The notes under the pieces: model-generated
Databases searched by the model: none
The model's input: the letters and a program-made list of their open reading frames with translations, nothing else
Told to the model about the DNA's origin: nothing
Assembly (NCBI RefSeq): GCF_007678455.1
Contig: NZ_VEEP01000012.1
Location: 1 to 64,000 of the forward strand
Direction of reading: 5' to 3'
DNA from: Cytobacillus oceanisediminis 2691
Lineage (GTDB): Bacteria > Bacillota > Bacilli > Bacillales > Cytobacillaceae
Length of the DNA: 64,000 nt
Translations under genes and position numbers: made by a program
Shown: positions 50,511 through 58,924 of the stretch, one piece after another
Layout: every line of letters begins with the position of its first letter
Numbering within the stretch: the first letter of the stretch is position 1

Positions 50511-51587
50511 GTGAATCATAAAAAAACGGTGAAAATATTACTCGCCATCCTTATGGCTTATTTTATTTTGCCAAATCTAGTTTCAGCTCATAATGGTTCA
50601 CGAGATGAACTTGGTGGGCATTTCCGTAATGCGGATTGCACCTATTTCCTTCATGAACCAACTTCATTGGCGAAAAGTGCAGCAAATATAGATGAACTGA
50701 TCCGTCTGATACAGGTGTATAACAATAATTCCGGTTGTGCCGATGGGTTGAGTGAAGGAAAGATCGATCTGGAGGGATATACTTTTCAGGGAGAAGGAGG
50801 AGCGGCTTCAAAACCAACTGAAAACTCGGTTCCTAAAGCAGCACTTGCAACTGGCAAATTGCAAATTGGCAAAACGTATGAAGCAGAATTAAAAGATTGT
50901 ACTGACGGGGATACCGCCGTCTTTACGATCAACGGAAAAGACTATAAAACTCGTTTTCTATACATAGACACTCCAGAAAGCACAAGGACAAAGGAGCCGT
51001 TTGGACATGAGGCTGCTCAGTATACCTGTTCCTTTTTAAAACAGGGGGAAATCACACTAGAAACTGATGGCTCCAGCCTGTTCGATAAATATGAACGACT
51101 TCTGGCCTGGGTTTGGGTAGATGACAAACTTCATCAGGAAGCAATCACGAAAGCAGGTCTTGTAGAAGACTTTTACGATTACGGCAGCTATAAATACGAA
51201 AACCGGATCTGGTCAGCGATGGAGTTTGCAAAAGAAAACGGAAAAGGAATGTATGCCGGGGAAGGAAACACATCCCGCCCAAAAGATTCTGCAGACGATT
51301 CACCCAAAGGGCAGGAAAGCGAAAATAGTGAAGGGACAAAAGATGCTGACGAGCTAAATTGTGGATTTTTAAGCGGCCTTTTGTTCGCACTGTTATTTTA
51401 CCTGACAGTCCCATTCAAGAAATCCCTAGGAAAGCCAACACTGATCGCCCACCGAATGTGGGGTGAAAAATGGTGGCTTAACCTATTGCTCGGAATTCTT
51501 TACGCATTATTGTGCTACATAACATTACTTTTATTGCTTGTGGAATTACTCCCTCTTCTAAAAAGTAATAAGCGCAGACGGTCATGA
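50511..51587 (+). CDS. Exported, membrane-anchored thermonuclease-family protein
   Basis: A 358-residue protein. GTG 50511 follows AAAGGGGGAGCAGC. A signal peptide ends near NLVSAHNGS, followed by a short module with HNGSRDELGGHFRNADC that resembles a degenerate YHYH-type segment. The SNase domain (about residues 120-250) has CTDGDTAVFTI, TRFLYIDTPESTR, EPFGHEAAQYT and YERLLAWVWVD, holding the Asp, Arg and Glu expected for activity. A polar linker leads to two C-terminal helices (FLSGLLFALLFYLTVPF and the LLLGILYALLCYITLLLLLV stretch). It should sit on the cell surface. A repeat array overlaps the stop. Confidence 0.85.
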   Translation: MNHKKTVKILLAILMAYFILPNLVSAHNGSRDELGGHFRNADCTYFLHEPTSLAKSAANIDELIRLIQVYNNNSGCADGLSEGKIDLEGYTFQGEGGAASKPTENSVPKAALATGKLQIGKTYEAELKDCTDGDTAVFTINGKDYKTRFLYIDTPESTRTKEPFGHEAAQYTCSFLKQGEITLETDGSSLFDKYERLLAWVWVDDKLHQEAITKAGLVEDFYDYGSYKYENRIWSAMEFAKENGKGMYAGEGNTSRPKDSADDSPKGQESENSEGTKDADELNCGFLSGLLFALLFYLTVPFKKSLGKPTLIAHRMWGEKWWLNLLLGILYALLCYITLLLLLVELLPLLKSNKRRRS

Positions 51588-51737
51588 CGGACAAATATCT
51601 CCGGGATTCTCGCAAAACTGTCCGTCATTGAGGGCATGATGGACAAAAAACTCTAGGATACTCACAAAACTGTCCGTCATCGAGGGCATGATGGACAAAA
51701 AACTCCGAGATACTCGCAAAACTGTCCGTCATCATAA
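51582..51737. repeat. Tandem array of 52-bp hairpin repeats (array B)
   Basis: Three units of exactly 52 bases start at 51582, 51634 and 51686. Each has the arm ATGACGGACA (or ATGATGGACA), a loop ending in GATACTCGCAAAAC and the arm TGTCCGTCAT. The loop shares AACT, a G-rich purine step and TCGCAAAA with array A at 26.6 kb, and the period is the same, but the stem sequence is entirely different. The first unit begins within the stop-codon region of the nuclease gene. Confidence 0.9.
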
Positions 51738-51754
51738 TGTTGACGGACAGTTTA
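51722..51754 (+). terminator. Intrinsic terminator made from the last repeat arm
   Basis: CTGTCCGTCA and TGACGGACAG are perfect arms around TCATAATGT, followed by TTTAATAAACTTTT. The left arm is the right arm of the third repeat unit. Confidence 0.75.
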
Positions 51755-51791
51755 ATAAACTTTTAAAAAGAACCTCCAGCTCTTAAACACA

Positions 51792-51953
51792 TTATTGATT
51801 ATTATCATCCTGCGAAAGTAGCATATTCTCAATGTCCTCATTGGTTGGCGGTGTTTCTGGTTTCAAAAAATGAGTGAGCTTATCTATTTTTCTATGTAAT
51901 CTTACGATATCAATCAAAATCAGCAGCAGTAACACAATTATTATCCAAGACAT
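51792..51953 (-). CDS. 53-residue single-helix membrane protein
   Basis: ATG 51953 follows GGGGGAGG. The product starts MSWIIIVLLLLILIDIVRLH, one membrane helix, and continues as a charged tail (RKIDKLTHFLKPETPPTNED). This type-III-like layout, a short helix and a cytoplasmic tail, is common among small Bacillus membrane peptides. It lies on the opposite strand between the nuclease gene and the kinase gene. No family was recognised. Confidence 0.6.
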   Translation of the reverse strand: MSWIIIVLLLLILIDIVRLHRKIDKLTHFLKPETPPTNEDIENMLLSQDDNNQ

Positions 51954-52083
51954 CGTTACCTCCCCCTTCTATAATTTCTAATATAAGGTAAATATTATGG
52001 AATGGATAGGCTAAAATGGATAAAGTTTGCGCTGGTCACTGGTTTATAATACTATTTTAATGACTATTTATGGTGGTGTTGCA

Positions 52084-53337
52084 GTGGAAATTACCAAGCA
52101 TTTATTAATGAATCTTTCACTTCTTCTTGTCCTTCTTTTTTTTACGCAGTTAATCATGGAAAGGCAAGTGAAAGAAGAAAGTCGAAAAAATCTTGAATTA
52201 GTCTATTTCGTTATTGCCATTTTTACATGTTATATTTTTTCAGTGCAGGTCCAGGATGGTATCAGCTTTGACCTTCGCCAGGTGCCAATGATCTTAGGGA
52301 GTCTATATGCCGGCCATAGCTTTCTGTTTGCAGGTCTAACCATATTGATGAGAGGGTTTTTAGGGATTAATGATGGGTTTTGGATATCGGTCTTGGTGTT
52401 TACCACTCTTGCTTTCATTTTAAAATGGATGCATTCGTGGTTTAACAGGCTTACCATCAATCAGCGCGTCGGTGTATCAATCATTTTGACTGTCATGACT
52501 TCGTTCGTTTTGATGCAAATGGTGACGGTGGTCAATCAACCTATCAGGCACCCTGAAGCTTGGCTCAGCTTTATTTTGATCCCGGCGCTTACATCTGGCC
52601 TGGTCAGTTATTCAATTGAAACCATCAAGCAAACATTGATCATTCGCCAGCGGCTTGCGAAGGCTGATAAAATTGAGGCTGTCAGCCATCTGAGTGCAGC
52701 TATTTCCCATGAAATCCGCAACCCTCTTACAACGGTAAAGGGATTCCTGCAGCTTCTCAGCGAACAGGATTATCCTGATGAAAAGAAGAAAGAATTCATC
52801 CATATTGCAGTCGAGGAACTGAATCGCGCAGAAGAAGTCATCAATGATTATCTTACTTTTGCCAGGCCAGCGTTTGAAAAGGTCGAAGAAATCGACATAG
52901 AAAAAGAATTGAATCAAGTACTTAACGTGTTGAACCCGCTCGCTAATCTTAACGGTGTGGAAGTCAAGAAAAAATACACTTCAGGTTTGACGATTTCGGG
53001 GGACCGGTCAAAGTTTCAACAGGCATTCATCAATCTGATAAAAAATGCCCTTGAAGCGATGCCAAATGGAGGAGAATTGACAGTGCAGACCTTTCCTACA
53101 GGAAGTGTTGTCCATATTCTCGTCAAGGATACGGGAATTGGAATGACCAACGAACAAATCACCCGCCTTGGTGAACCATACTACACAACAAAAGGCCAGC
53201 AAGGAACAGGTCTGGGAATGATGGTGACATTCAGCATCATTCGGGCAATGAAGGGGAAAGTCGAAATAAAAAGCCAGGTCGGCAAAGGGGCGACTTTCCA
53301 TATGCGTTTTAATCATTTTGAGAATAAGCCTGATTAG
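52084..53337 (+). CDS. Sporulation-type sensor histidine kinase, KinB-like
   Basis: A 417-residue kinase. The N-terminal half has about six helices with a 5TM-LYT-like pattern (QVPMILGSLYAGHSFLFAGL). The cytoplasmic half holds a HisKA domain with the phosphorylated His in AISHEIRNPLTTVKGFL and a HATPase domain with NLIKNALEAMPNGG (N box), DTGIGMTNEQ (G1), KGQQGTGLGMMV (G2). GTG 52084 follows GGTGGTG. No response regulator is adjacent, as is usual for kinases feeding Spo0F. It resembles KinB of Bacillus subtilis in length and layout. Confidence 0.88.
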   Translation: MEITKHLLMNLSLLLVLLFFTQLIMERQVKEESRKNLELVYFVIAIFTCYIFSVQVQDGISFDLRQVPMILGSLYAGHSFLFAGLTILMRGFLGINDGFWISVLVFTTLAFILKWMHSWFNRLTINQRVGVSIILTVMTSFVLMQMVTVVNQPIRHPEAWLSFILIPALTSGLVSYSIETIKQTLIIRQRLAKADKIEAVSHLSAAISHEIRNPLTTVKGFLQLLSEQDYPDEKKKEFIHIAVEELNRAEEVINDYLTFARPAFEKVEEIDIEKELNQVLNVLNPLANLNGVEVKKKYTSGLTISGDRSKFQQAFINLIKNALEAMPNGGELTVQTFPTGSVVHILVKDTGIGMTNEQITRLGEPYYTTKGQQGTGLGMMVTFSIIRAMKGKVEIKSQVGKGATFHMRFNHFENKPD

Positions 53338-53389
53338 ATTAAATCGGCTCAATACAGCCGATTATGAAGGAGTTGATTTTCCTGAAGGA

Positions 53390-53419
53390 AAAAGCCTGCC
53401 AGAAAACCTGGCAGGCTTT
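53390..53419. terminator. Bidirectional terminator
   Basis: AAAGCCTGCCAG and CTGGCAGGCTTT are perfect arms around AAAAC between convergent genes. Confidence 0.9.
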
Positions 53420-54261
53420 TAACGTTGGATGATTTTCCTGACAACATTCTGAAGATTTCCTTCGGTTGTAATATCCGAAAAGTTAATTCCGAGCTGTACC
53501 GCCGTTTGAGCGACTTCCGGCCGGATGCCTGTTACAATTGTTCGCACCCCAATCAGTTTCAAGGCGTCCATTAATTTAAAAATCTCATGGGCGACCATAG
53601 TATCTACCATCACGACCCCTGAAAGGTCGAGGATCAGCGAATTGATTTTGGCATCAATACTCTGGGTTAGCGTAGATTCCATCAAGCCTTTTGCTCTGGT
53701 TGTATCGATTTCTCCGATTAATGGCAGAAGGCCAACTTCTTTTGTAAGGGTTATGACAGGTGCACTTAACTCCTTGATCAAAGTTGCCTGGGAGGCAAGC
53801 CGGTTCATGAGAATTTCCATGAAAACGATAATAAAGGTTTCAAATACATAATCAAGCGTATAATTCAGCTTTTTTTCCCAGGTAAAGACATCATCCAAGG
53901 TAATTTCCAGATCCGTCTCTCTGACAAACTTTTGCACATACTCCCAATAGACGCGCCGGAATACACCTGAATTCCAGGCAACTTCCGTCAAGTCTGTTTT
54001 GGACTTGATCCGATCTGAAGCAGTCTGGCTCGTCCAAGCCGAAATGGTCTCCTTCATCTCTTCCTCGGTCTGGTAAAGCGACTTAGCCACCAGGCGTACA
54101 TAATTCGAATTTTGTTCCATTACCCTGTTCATGATTTCAGGCGGAGCATCAGCAGAGTAATCTGAGCCTGTTATGATCCGCTGGCGTTTTAGCCAATCCT
54201 GGGTGAAGTCTGCAGCATTATCCACCAAAAACTGGTATAACGCCATTGTTTTTTGATCCAT
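53419..54261 (-). CDS. rsbRD: RsbR-family stressosome protein
   Basis: A 280-residue RsbR paralog. The N-terminal 150 residues are a divergent globin-like sensor; residues about 165-275 are a STAS domain with ITLTKEVGLLPLIGEIDTTR, INSLILDLSGVVMVDTMVAH and GIRPEVAQTAVQLGIN. The DLSGVVMVDTMV segment carries the phosphorylatable Thr region. RsbR proteins form the stressosome that controls sigma-B by holding RsbT. The length and sequence style match RsbRD (YqhA), but rsb operon genes are not in the window. Confidence 0.88.
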   Translation of the reverse strand: MDQKTMALYQFLVDNAADFTQDWLKRQRIITGSDYSADAPPEIMNRVMEQNSNYVRLVAKSLYQTEEEMKETISAWTSQTASDRIKSKTDLTEVAWNSGVFRRVYWEYVQKFVRETDLEITLDDVFTWEKKLNYTLDYVFETFIIVFMEILMNRLASQATLIKELSAPVITLTKEVGLLPLIGEIDTTRAKGLMESTLTQSIDAKINSLILDLSGVVMVDTMVAHEIFKLMDALKLIGVRTIVTGIRPEVAQTAVQLGINFSDITTEGNLQNVVRKIIQR

Positions 54262-54382
54262 TTCAATCCCTGCTTTATTTAATATTGGATAACTCTATTC
54301 TTCAAGACTGCTTCCTAAAAGTCAAATTTCAATGTTTTCATTTACGGTGGTAGATGGCTTGATCATCTGTTAAAATCAAACA

Positions 54383-54396
54383 AGAACGCTAGTTCG
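54383..54396. promoter_or_regulatory. LexA (SOS) box upstream of sbcDC
   Basis: AGAACGCTAGTTCG contains GAAC-N4-GTTC, the core of the Bacillus LexA/DinR box. It lies about 45 bases before a TATAAT (54442-54447) and 120 bases before sbcD. A partial second copy (GCATATGTTTC) follows at once. Confidence 0.5.
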
Positions 54397-54518
54397 CATA
54401 TGTTTCCTTAATTTGAGTGCGCACTAAATTTTTGTGTTTGATATAATAATAGCATTCAAATTACACACTACAAAACAAGAGATATAGATAAGGAAATTTT
54501 ACTAGGGGGAGGATGAAC

Positions 54519-55664
54519 ATGAAATTTATTCATACAGGTGATTGGCATCTTGGAAAGCTTGTCCATGGCATCTATATGACAGAAGACCAGCGGGAGGTAT
54601 TGAATCAATTTGTTGATCTTGTTGCTGAGGAACAGCCTGACGCAGTTGTGATCGCTGGGGATCTATATGACAGATCTGTTCCGCCGACTGATGCAGTTGA
54701 GCTGCTCGATGAAATTCTTTTCAGGATCAATGTCGAGTTGAATACGCCAGTAGTAGCGATAGCAGGGAACCACGACAGTGCAGAACGACTGTCATTCGGC
54801 AGCTCATGGTACCGTCATAATCATTTTTACCTTACTGGCAAATTGACCAATGATTTTAACCCTGTACATATCAACGGGGTCAATTTTCATCTGATTCCGT
54901 ACGCTGAACCCGGTGTAGTGCGCCACCTGCTTGGCGATACTTCGATCCATTCCCATCAGGATGCTATGAAAGCACTTATCGGTAAAATAGAAGAAAACCT
55001 GAATCCGAACGAACCGAATGTTTTTGTCGGACATGCTTTCGTTCTTGGAGGGGATTCCTGTGACTCTGAACGCGCGCTTTCAGTAGGTGGTTCTGGCTGT
55101 GTGACACAGGATTTATTTGATCCATTCTCGTACACGGCACTGGGGCACCTACACAGTCCTGATGCGATAAAACATGACAAGGTCAAATACTCCGGATCAC
55201 TCTTAAAATATTCGTTTTCAGAGGCGAAACAGCGAAAGTCTGTCTCAATTGTCGAAGTGAATGATAATGGAAGCTTCGAAATGAGATATAAGAGCCTCAA
55301 ACCCAAGCAGGATATGCGTGAATTGGAAGGACATCTTGAACAGCTTTTGGACCCTTCTTTTTATGAAAAAGAAAACACAATGGATTATTTGAAAGTGACT
55401 TTGCTGGATGACGGAGCGATGATTGACCCAATGGGCAAGCTGCGCCAGGTCTTTCCTAATGTCCTGCATCTTGAACGAAAAATCGAATCCATCGACCAGA
55501 AGCACAGGCAGCGCTTCACCTCCATCAGGGAAGAAAAAAAATCCGAGCTTGAGCTTTTTGAACAGTTCTACAAGGAAATGACGACTAGTGAATTCACTGA
55601 GGAGAAGCGCGGTATCATGACTGACGTGATTGGTAAAGTGTTAAAAGAGGAGGGACAGAAATGA
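54519..55664 (+). CDS. sbcD: Exonuclease SbcCD subunit D
   Basis: A 381-residue Mre11-type nuclease, the partner of SbcC, which cuts hairpins and processes double-strand breaks. The metallophosphoesterase motifs are HTGDWHLGKLVHG, VIAGDLYDRSVPP, AIAGNHDSAERL, FVGHAFVLGG and LGHLHSPDAI. ATG 54519 is chosen because GGGGGAGG ends six bases upstream; ATG 54513 would touch it. It overlaps sbcC by four bases (ATGA). SOS control is suggested by the box upstream. Confidence 0.96.
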   Translation: MKFIHTGDWHLGKLVHGIYMTEDQREVLNQFVDLVAEEQPDAVVIAGDLYDRSVPPTDAVELLDEILFRINVELNTPVVAIAGNHDSAERLSFGSSWYRHNHFYLTGKLTNDFNPVHINGVNFHLIPYAEPGVVRHLLGDTSIHSHQDAMKALIGKIEENLNPNEPNVFVGHAFVLGGDSCDSERALSVGGSGCVTQDLFDPFSYTALGHLHSPDAIKHDKVKYSGSLLKYSFSEAKQRKSVSIVEVNDNGSFEMRYKSLKPKQDMRELEGHLEQLLDPSFYEKENTMDYLKVTLLDDGAMIDPMGKLRQVFPNVLHLERKIESIDQKHRQRFTSIREEKKSELELFEQFYKEMTTSEFTEEKRGIMTDVIGKVLKEEGQK

Positions 55665-58600
55665 AACCTCTTAAACTGACGATGCAGGCTTTTGGCCCAT
55701 ATGCCGGTACGGAAACGATTGATTTTAAAGAGCTCGCAAACAGGACAATGTTTGTCATTTCCGGTAAAACTGGTGCCGGGAAGACAACGATATTCGATGG
55801 TATCAGTTATGCGATTTATGGAAAGGCAAGCGGGGAAGACAGGAATGGCCCTGACTTGCGCAGCCAGTTCGCTGATGATGATGTCCTCACTGAAGTCTCC
55901 CTCGATTTTTCCTTGCGCCAAAAGACATACCGGATCACGCGGTCCCCGCAACAGGAGAGGAAAAAGAAATCTGGGGAAGGAACAACCACCGTCGGAGCAA
56001 AGGCAGAGCTTTATCTGATCGACGGAAATGGTGATATCCAGCTGCTGGCTTCCAATGTTCGTGAAGCAGATGAAAAAATAAAGGAAATTATGATCATTGA
56101 CAGCAACCAATTCCGCCAAATCCTGATGATTCCGCAGGGAGAATTCCGGAAGCTGCTGACTTCTGACAGCAAAGAAAAAGAAGTCATCCTGCAAAGGTTA
56201 TTCCATACTGAAATTTATAAAAGAGTGGAAGAAAAATTAAGAGAAGAAGCAACACTCTTAAAAAAGACGGTAGAGGACCAGGTAGAAAAAAGGAACGCTC
56301 AGCTGCGAAGCATTAAAGCAGTTGAAAACGATGAGCTCAAAGAACTGATTGATGCTGGTAGTGTGAATGACACCCTTATTCTTCCGCTTTTGAAAAACGA
56401 AATCGATGCTATGGAGAGCAAGCTTCGGGAACTTGCTAAGGACCGTGAAAAGCTTCAAAAAGACCGCGATCAAATGCAGCAGCGCTTGTTCGAGGCCGAA
56501 GCCACTTTGAAACAGATTCAATCCCTTGATACCTTGAAAACAGCGAAGGAAAAACTGGAATCCCAGCAATCCTTGTTTGCAGAAAAAGAAACGCAGACTG
56601 TACTTGCCAAAAAAGCTGCCCTGCTCGATGCCCAGGAACAGCTTTGCCACAGGCTGAAGGCAGATTTTGATTCAATGACGAACCAGGTCTCACAGATAAC
56701 CCAGCGAATTGGACAGTTATCAGGGAAACTGAAAGAGGCTGAACAGGAAAACCAAAGACAAATTGAACGTGAACCTGAGAGAACAGCTGCAGCAGAACAA
56801 GTGAACCTGCTTAAGAATATGAGAGAAGAAGTCCTGGCATTTGATAGTACCGATTCCAGGGTCAAGGAAATGAAAGCATCCCTTGATTCCAAAAAGCAGG
56901 AACGTGAAAAGGGTGAACATTCCCTGAAGACAGCAGAAGAGCGTCTAAAGGTTCTGCAAATGGAGAAAGAAGAGGCGGAAAAGGCTCAATTTACTTTTCT
57001 TGAGAATGACCGGCAATTAGAAAAGCTGCTGCGCGAGTTGGACAAGCTAATTAAATTTAAAATCCAGACTCAGAAAACTCAAATGGCACAAACAAATTAT
57101 GAAAAAAACAGAGGACAACTTAACCAGGCTGTTGCTCATCACAATGATGGAAAAGCCGCAGCAGAAGAGCTGGAGCAAAAGTGGCTGCATTCCCAGGCGG
57201 CCGTTTTGGCCGGGAAACTGCAGGAAGGCAGTGCCTGCCCGGTCTGCGGATCCAAACATCATCCGGTTCCTGCAAGAGCAAGCGAAGGCTTCATCCCAAA
57301 CGAAGAGGATTTAAAAGCCGCACGGGAGAAGGTTTCCGTTCTCGAGAAAGAAAAGAGTACTTTTGAAAAAGCCTTTATTGAAGCAGAAACAACTTTAAGG
57401 TCATTAAACGCAAATAGCGACGAATTAATGGCTGAAATCATTGGTTTCCGTCCTGGCTTTGAAATTGATCAGACATCGGATGTCATCCTGATGACAGAGG
57501 CTGATATTGAAAAGCTTAAAAAAGAGCAGAATCGACTCTCCATAAAGCAAAAAGAGCTTGAAAAAATCAGAGCAGAAATCAAGAGATATGATGAAGGCAG
57601 GGAAAAATTGCAACAGCAATTAAAAGGGCTTGAAGAAGGATTCCAAAAACTAATCATCCAGTATACCGAAAAAAAGACCACGCTGGAGAGAATGACAGAC
57701 AAAATACCGGAACAAATCCGTTCACTGCAAGCATTCGAAGCAAAGCTTCAATCTGCAGAACTGCAGCAGAAACAGCTTGACCAGGAAATGGAACAGGCCC
57801 GAAAGAACTTCCAGGATGCCAGGGAATTGCTAGGGACTGAGAAAGCCCGTCTTGAAGAGGCTGAGAAGCGTTTGAATGAAATCGAAGCGAAGTTGGTCGA
57901 AGAACGGGAAACGTTTAAAAACAACATGACAGCCCAGGGATTTGAAAATTACCAGGCATATCACCAGGCGAAGGTCCCTGAGCAGGCAATCCTGCGACTT
58001 GAAACAGAAGTAAGAAATTATCGCGAAGAATTGAGATCTGTCAGGGACCGTTTTACAGAACTCTCGGAAATGTTGAAGGATGTTAAAAAGCCTGATCTGG
58101 AAACACTTCAAACTAGTTTCGCAGAACTGAATCAAAAGATTAAAGAAGCTGATGAGGCATTCCAGGATCTCAATCTAAAAAAACGTGATAATCAGTCTAT
58201 TTTTAAACAGGTTATCACATTGAATGAACAAATGAAGCAGCTTGAGGAAAAGTACAAATTAGTCGGTCATCTATTCGAAATCTCCAAAGGACAGAACACT
58301 TATAGAGTTACATTTGAACGCTTCGTCCTTGCTGCTTTCCTCGATGATATTCTTCGGGAGGCCAATGTCAGGCTGCATAAGATGACAAGCGGCCGATACA
58401 GATTATTGAGGAAAACGGACCGTTCAAAAGGCAATGTTCAAAGTGGTCTGGAACTGCTGGTACTTGATGCTTACACAGGGCAGGAAAGGCATGTCAAGAC
58501 CCTTTCTGGGGGTGAGAGCTTCAAGGCGGCCCTCTCACTGGCCCTAGGCCTTGCGGATGTGGTACAGAACTACGCCGGCGGAGTTTCGCTTGAGACCATG

Positions 58601-58798
58601 TTCATTGATGAAGGATTCGGAACGCTTGATCCAGAATCGCTTGATCAGGCAATTGAAGCATTGATCGATATCCAGAGCAGCGGACGCCTTGTCGGCATCA
58701 TATCTCACGTTCCAGAACTAAAGGAACGAATTGATGCAAGGCTTGAGGTTATCTCTACACAAACAGGAAGCAAAACTCAGTTTATGTTAATGAATTAA
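55661..58798 (+). CDS. sbcC: Exonuclease SbcCD subunit C
   Basis: A 1045-residue Rad50-type SMC ATPase. The P-loop GKTGAGKTTIFDG lies near residues 35-47, the zinc hook CPVCGSKHH near residue 526 between two long coiled-coil arms, and the C-terminal head carries LSGGESFKAALSLALG (signature) and TMFIDEGFGTLDPESL (Walker B). The head binds SbcD and ATP opens the nuclease. Length is normal. The gene is translationally coupled to sbcD and closed by a good terminator. Confidence 0.97.
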   Translation: MKPLKLTMQAFGPYAGTETIDFKELANRTMFVISGKTGAGKTTIFDGISYAIYGKASGEDRNGPDLRSQFADDDVLTEVSLDFSLRQKTYRITRSPQQERKKKSGEGTTTVGAKAELYLIDGNGDIQLLASNVREADEKIKEIMIIDSNQFRQILMIPQGEFRKLLTSDSKEKEVILQRLFHTEIYKRVEEKLREEATLLKKTVEDQVEKRNAQLRSIKAVENDELKELIDAGSVNDTLILPLLKNEIDAMESKLRELAKDREKLQKDRDQMQQRLFEAEATLKQIQSLDTLKTAKEKLESQQSLFAEKETQTVLAKKAALLDAQEQLCHRLKADFDSMTNQVSQITQRIGQLSGKLKEAEQENQRQIEREPERTAAAEQVNLLKNMREEVLAFDSTDSRVKEMKASLDSKKQEREKGEHSLKTAEERLKVLQMEKEEAEKAQFTFLENDRQLEKLLRELDKLIKFKIQTQKTQMAQTNYEKNRGQLNQAVAHHNDGKAAAEELEQKWLHSQAAVLAGKLQEGSACPVCGSKHHPVPARASEGFIPNEEDLKAAREKVSVLEKEKSTFEKAFIEAETTLRSLNANSDELMAEIIGFRPGFEIDQTSDVILMTEADIEKLKKEQNRLSIKQKELEKIRAEIKRYDEGREKLQQQLKGLEEGFQKLIIQYTEKKTTLERMTDKIPEQIRSLQAFEAKLQSAELQQKQLDQEMEQARKNFQDARELLGTEKARLEEAEKRLNEIEAKLVEERETFKNNMTAQGFENYQAYHQAKVPEQAILRLETEVRNYREELRSVRDRFTELSEMLKDVKKPDLETLQTSFAELNQKIKEADEAFQDLNLKKRDNQSIFKQVITLNEQMKQLEEKYKLVGHLFEISKGQNTYRVTFERFVLAAFLDDILREANVRLHKMTSGRYRLLRKTDRSKGNVQSGLELLVLDAYTGQERHVKTLSGGESFKAALSLALGLADVVQNYAGGVSLETMFIDEGFGTLDPESLDQAIEALIDIQSSGRLVGIISHVPELKERIDARLEVISTQTGSKTQFMLMN

Positions 58799-58802
58799 CA
58801 AA

Positions 58803-58838
58803 GAATACAGCATCTTGAAATAGGTGCTGTATTTTCAC
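58803..58838 (+). terminator. Intrinsic terminator after sbcC
   Basis: AATACAGCATC and GTGCTGTATT pair around TTGAAATAG, followed by TTC. Confidence 0.85.
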
Positions 58839-58924
58839 GCTTAAAGAAAAGTCTATAAAACTCAGCAAAGCTAAATCAGCTTTTATTGAGCAATCATCAA
58901 ATATAGTCAGCAGGGAGATAGATC

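Noticed and set aside
51582-51750. CRISPR array
   Set aside because: Only three units, near-identical throughout, without distinct spacers.
55568-56194. Minus-strand frame of 208 residues opposite the sbcD/sbcC junction
   Set aside because: Shadow of the SbcC head domain, with no start signals.
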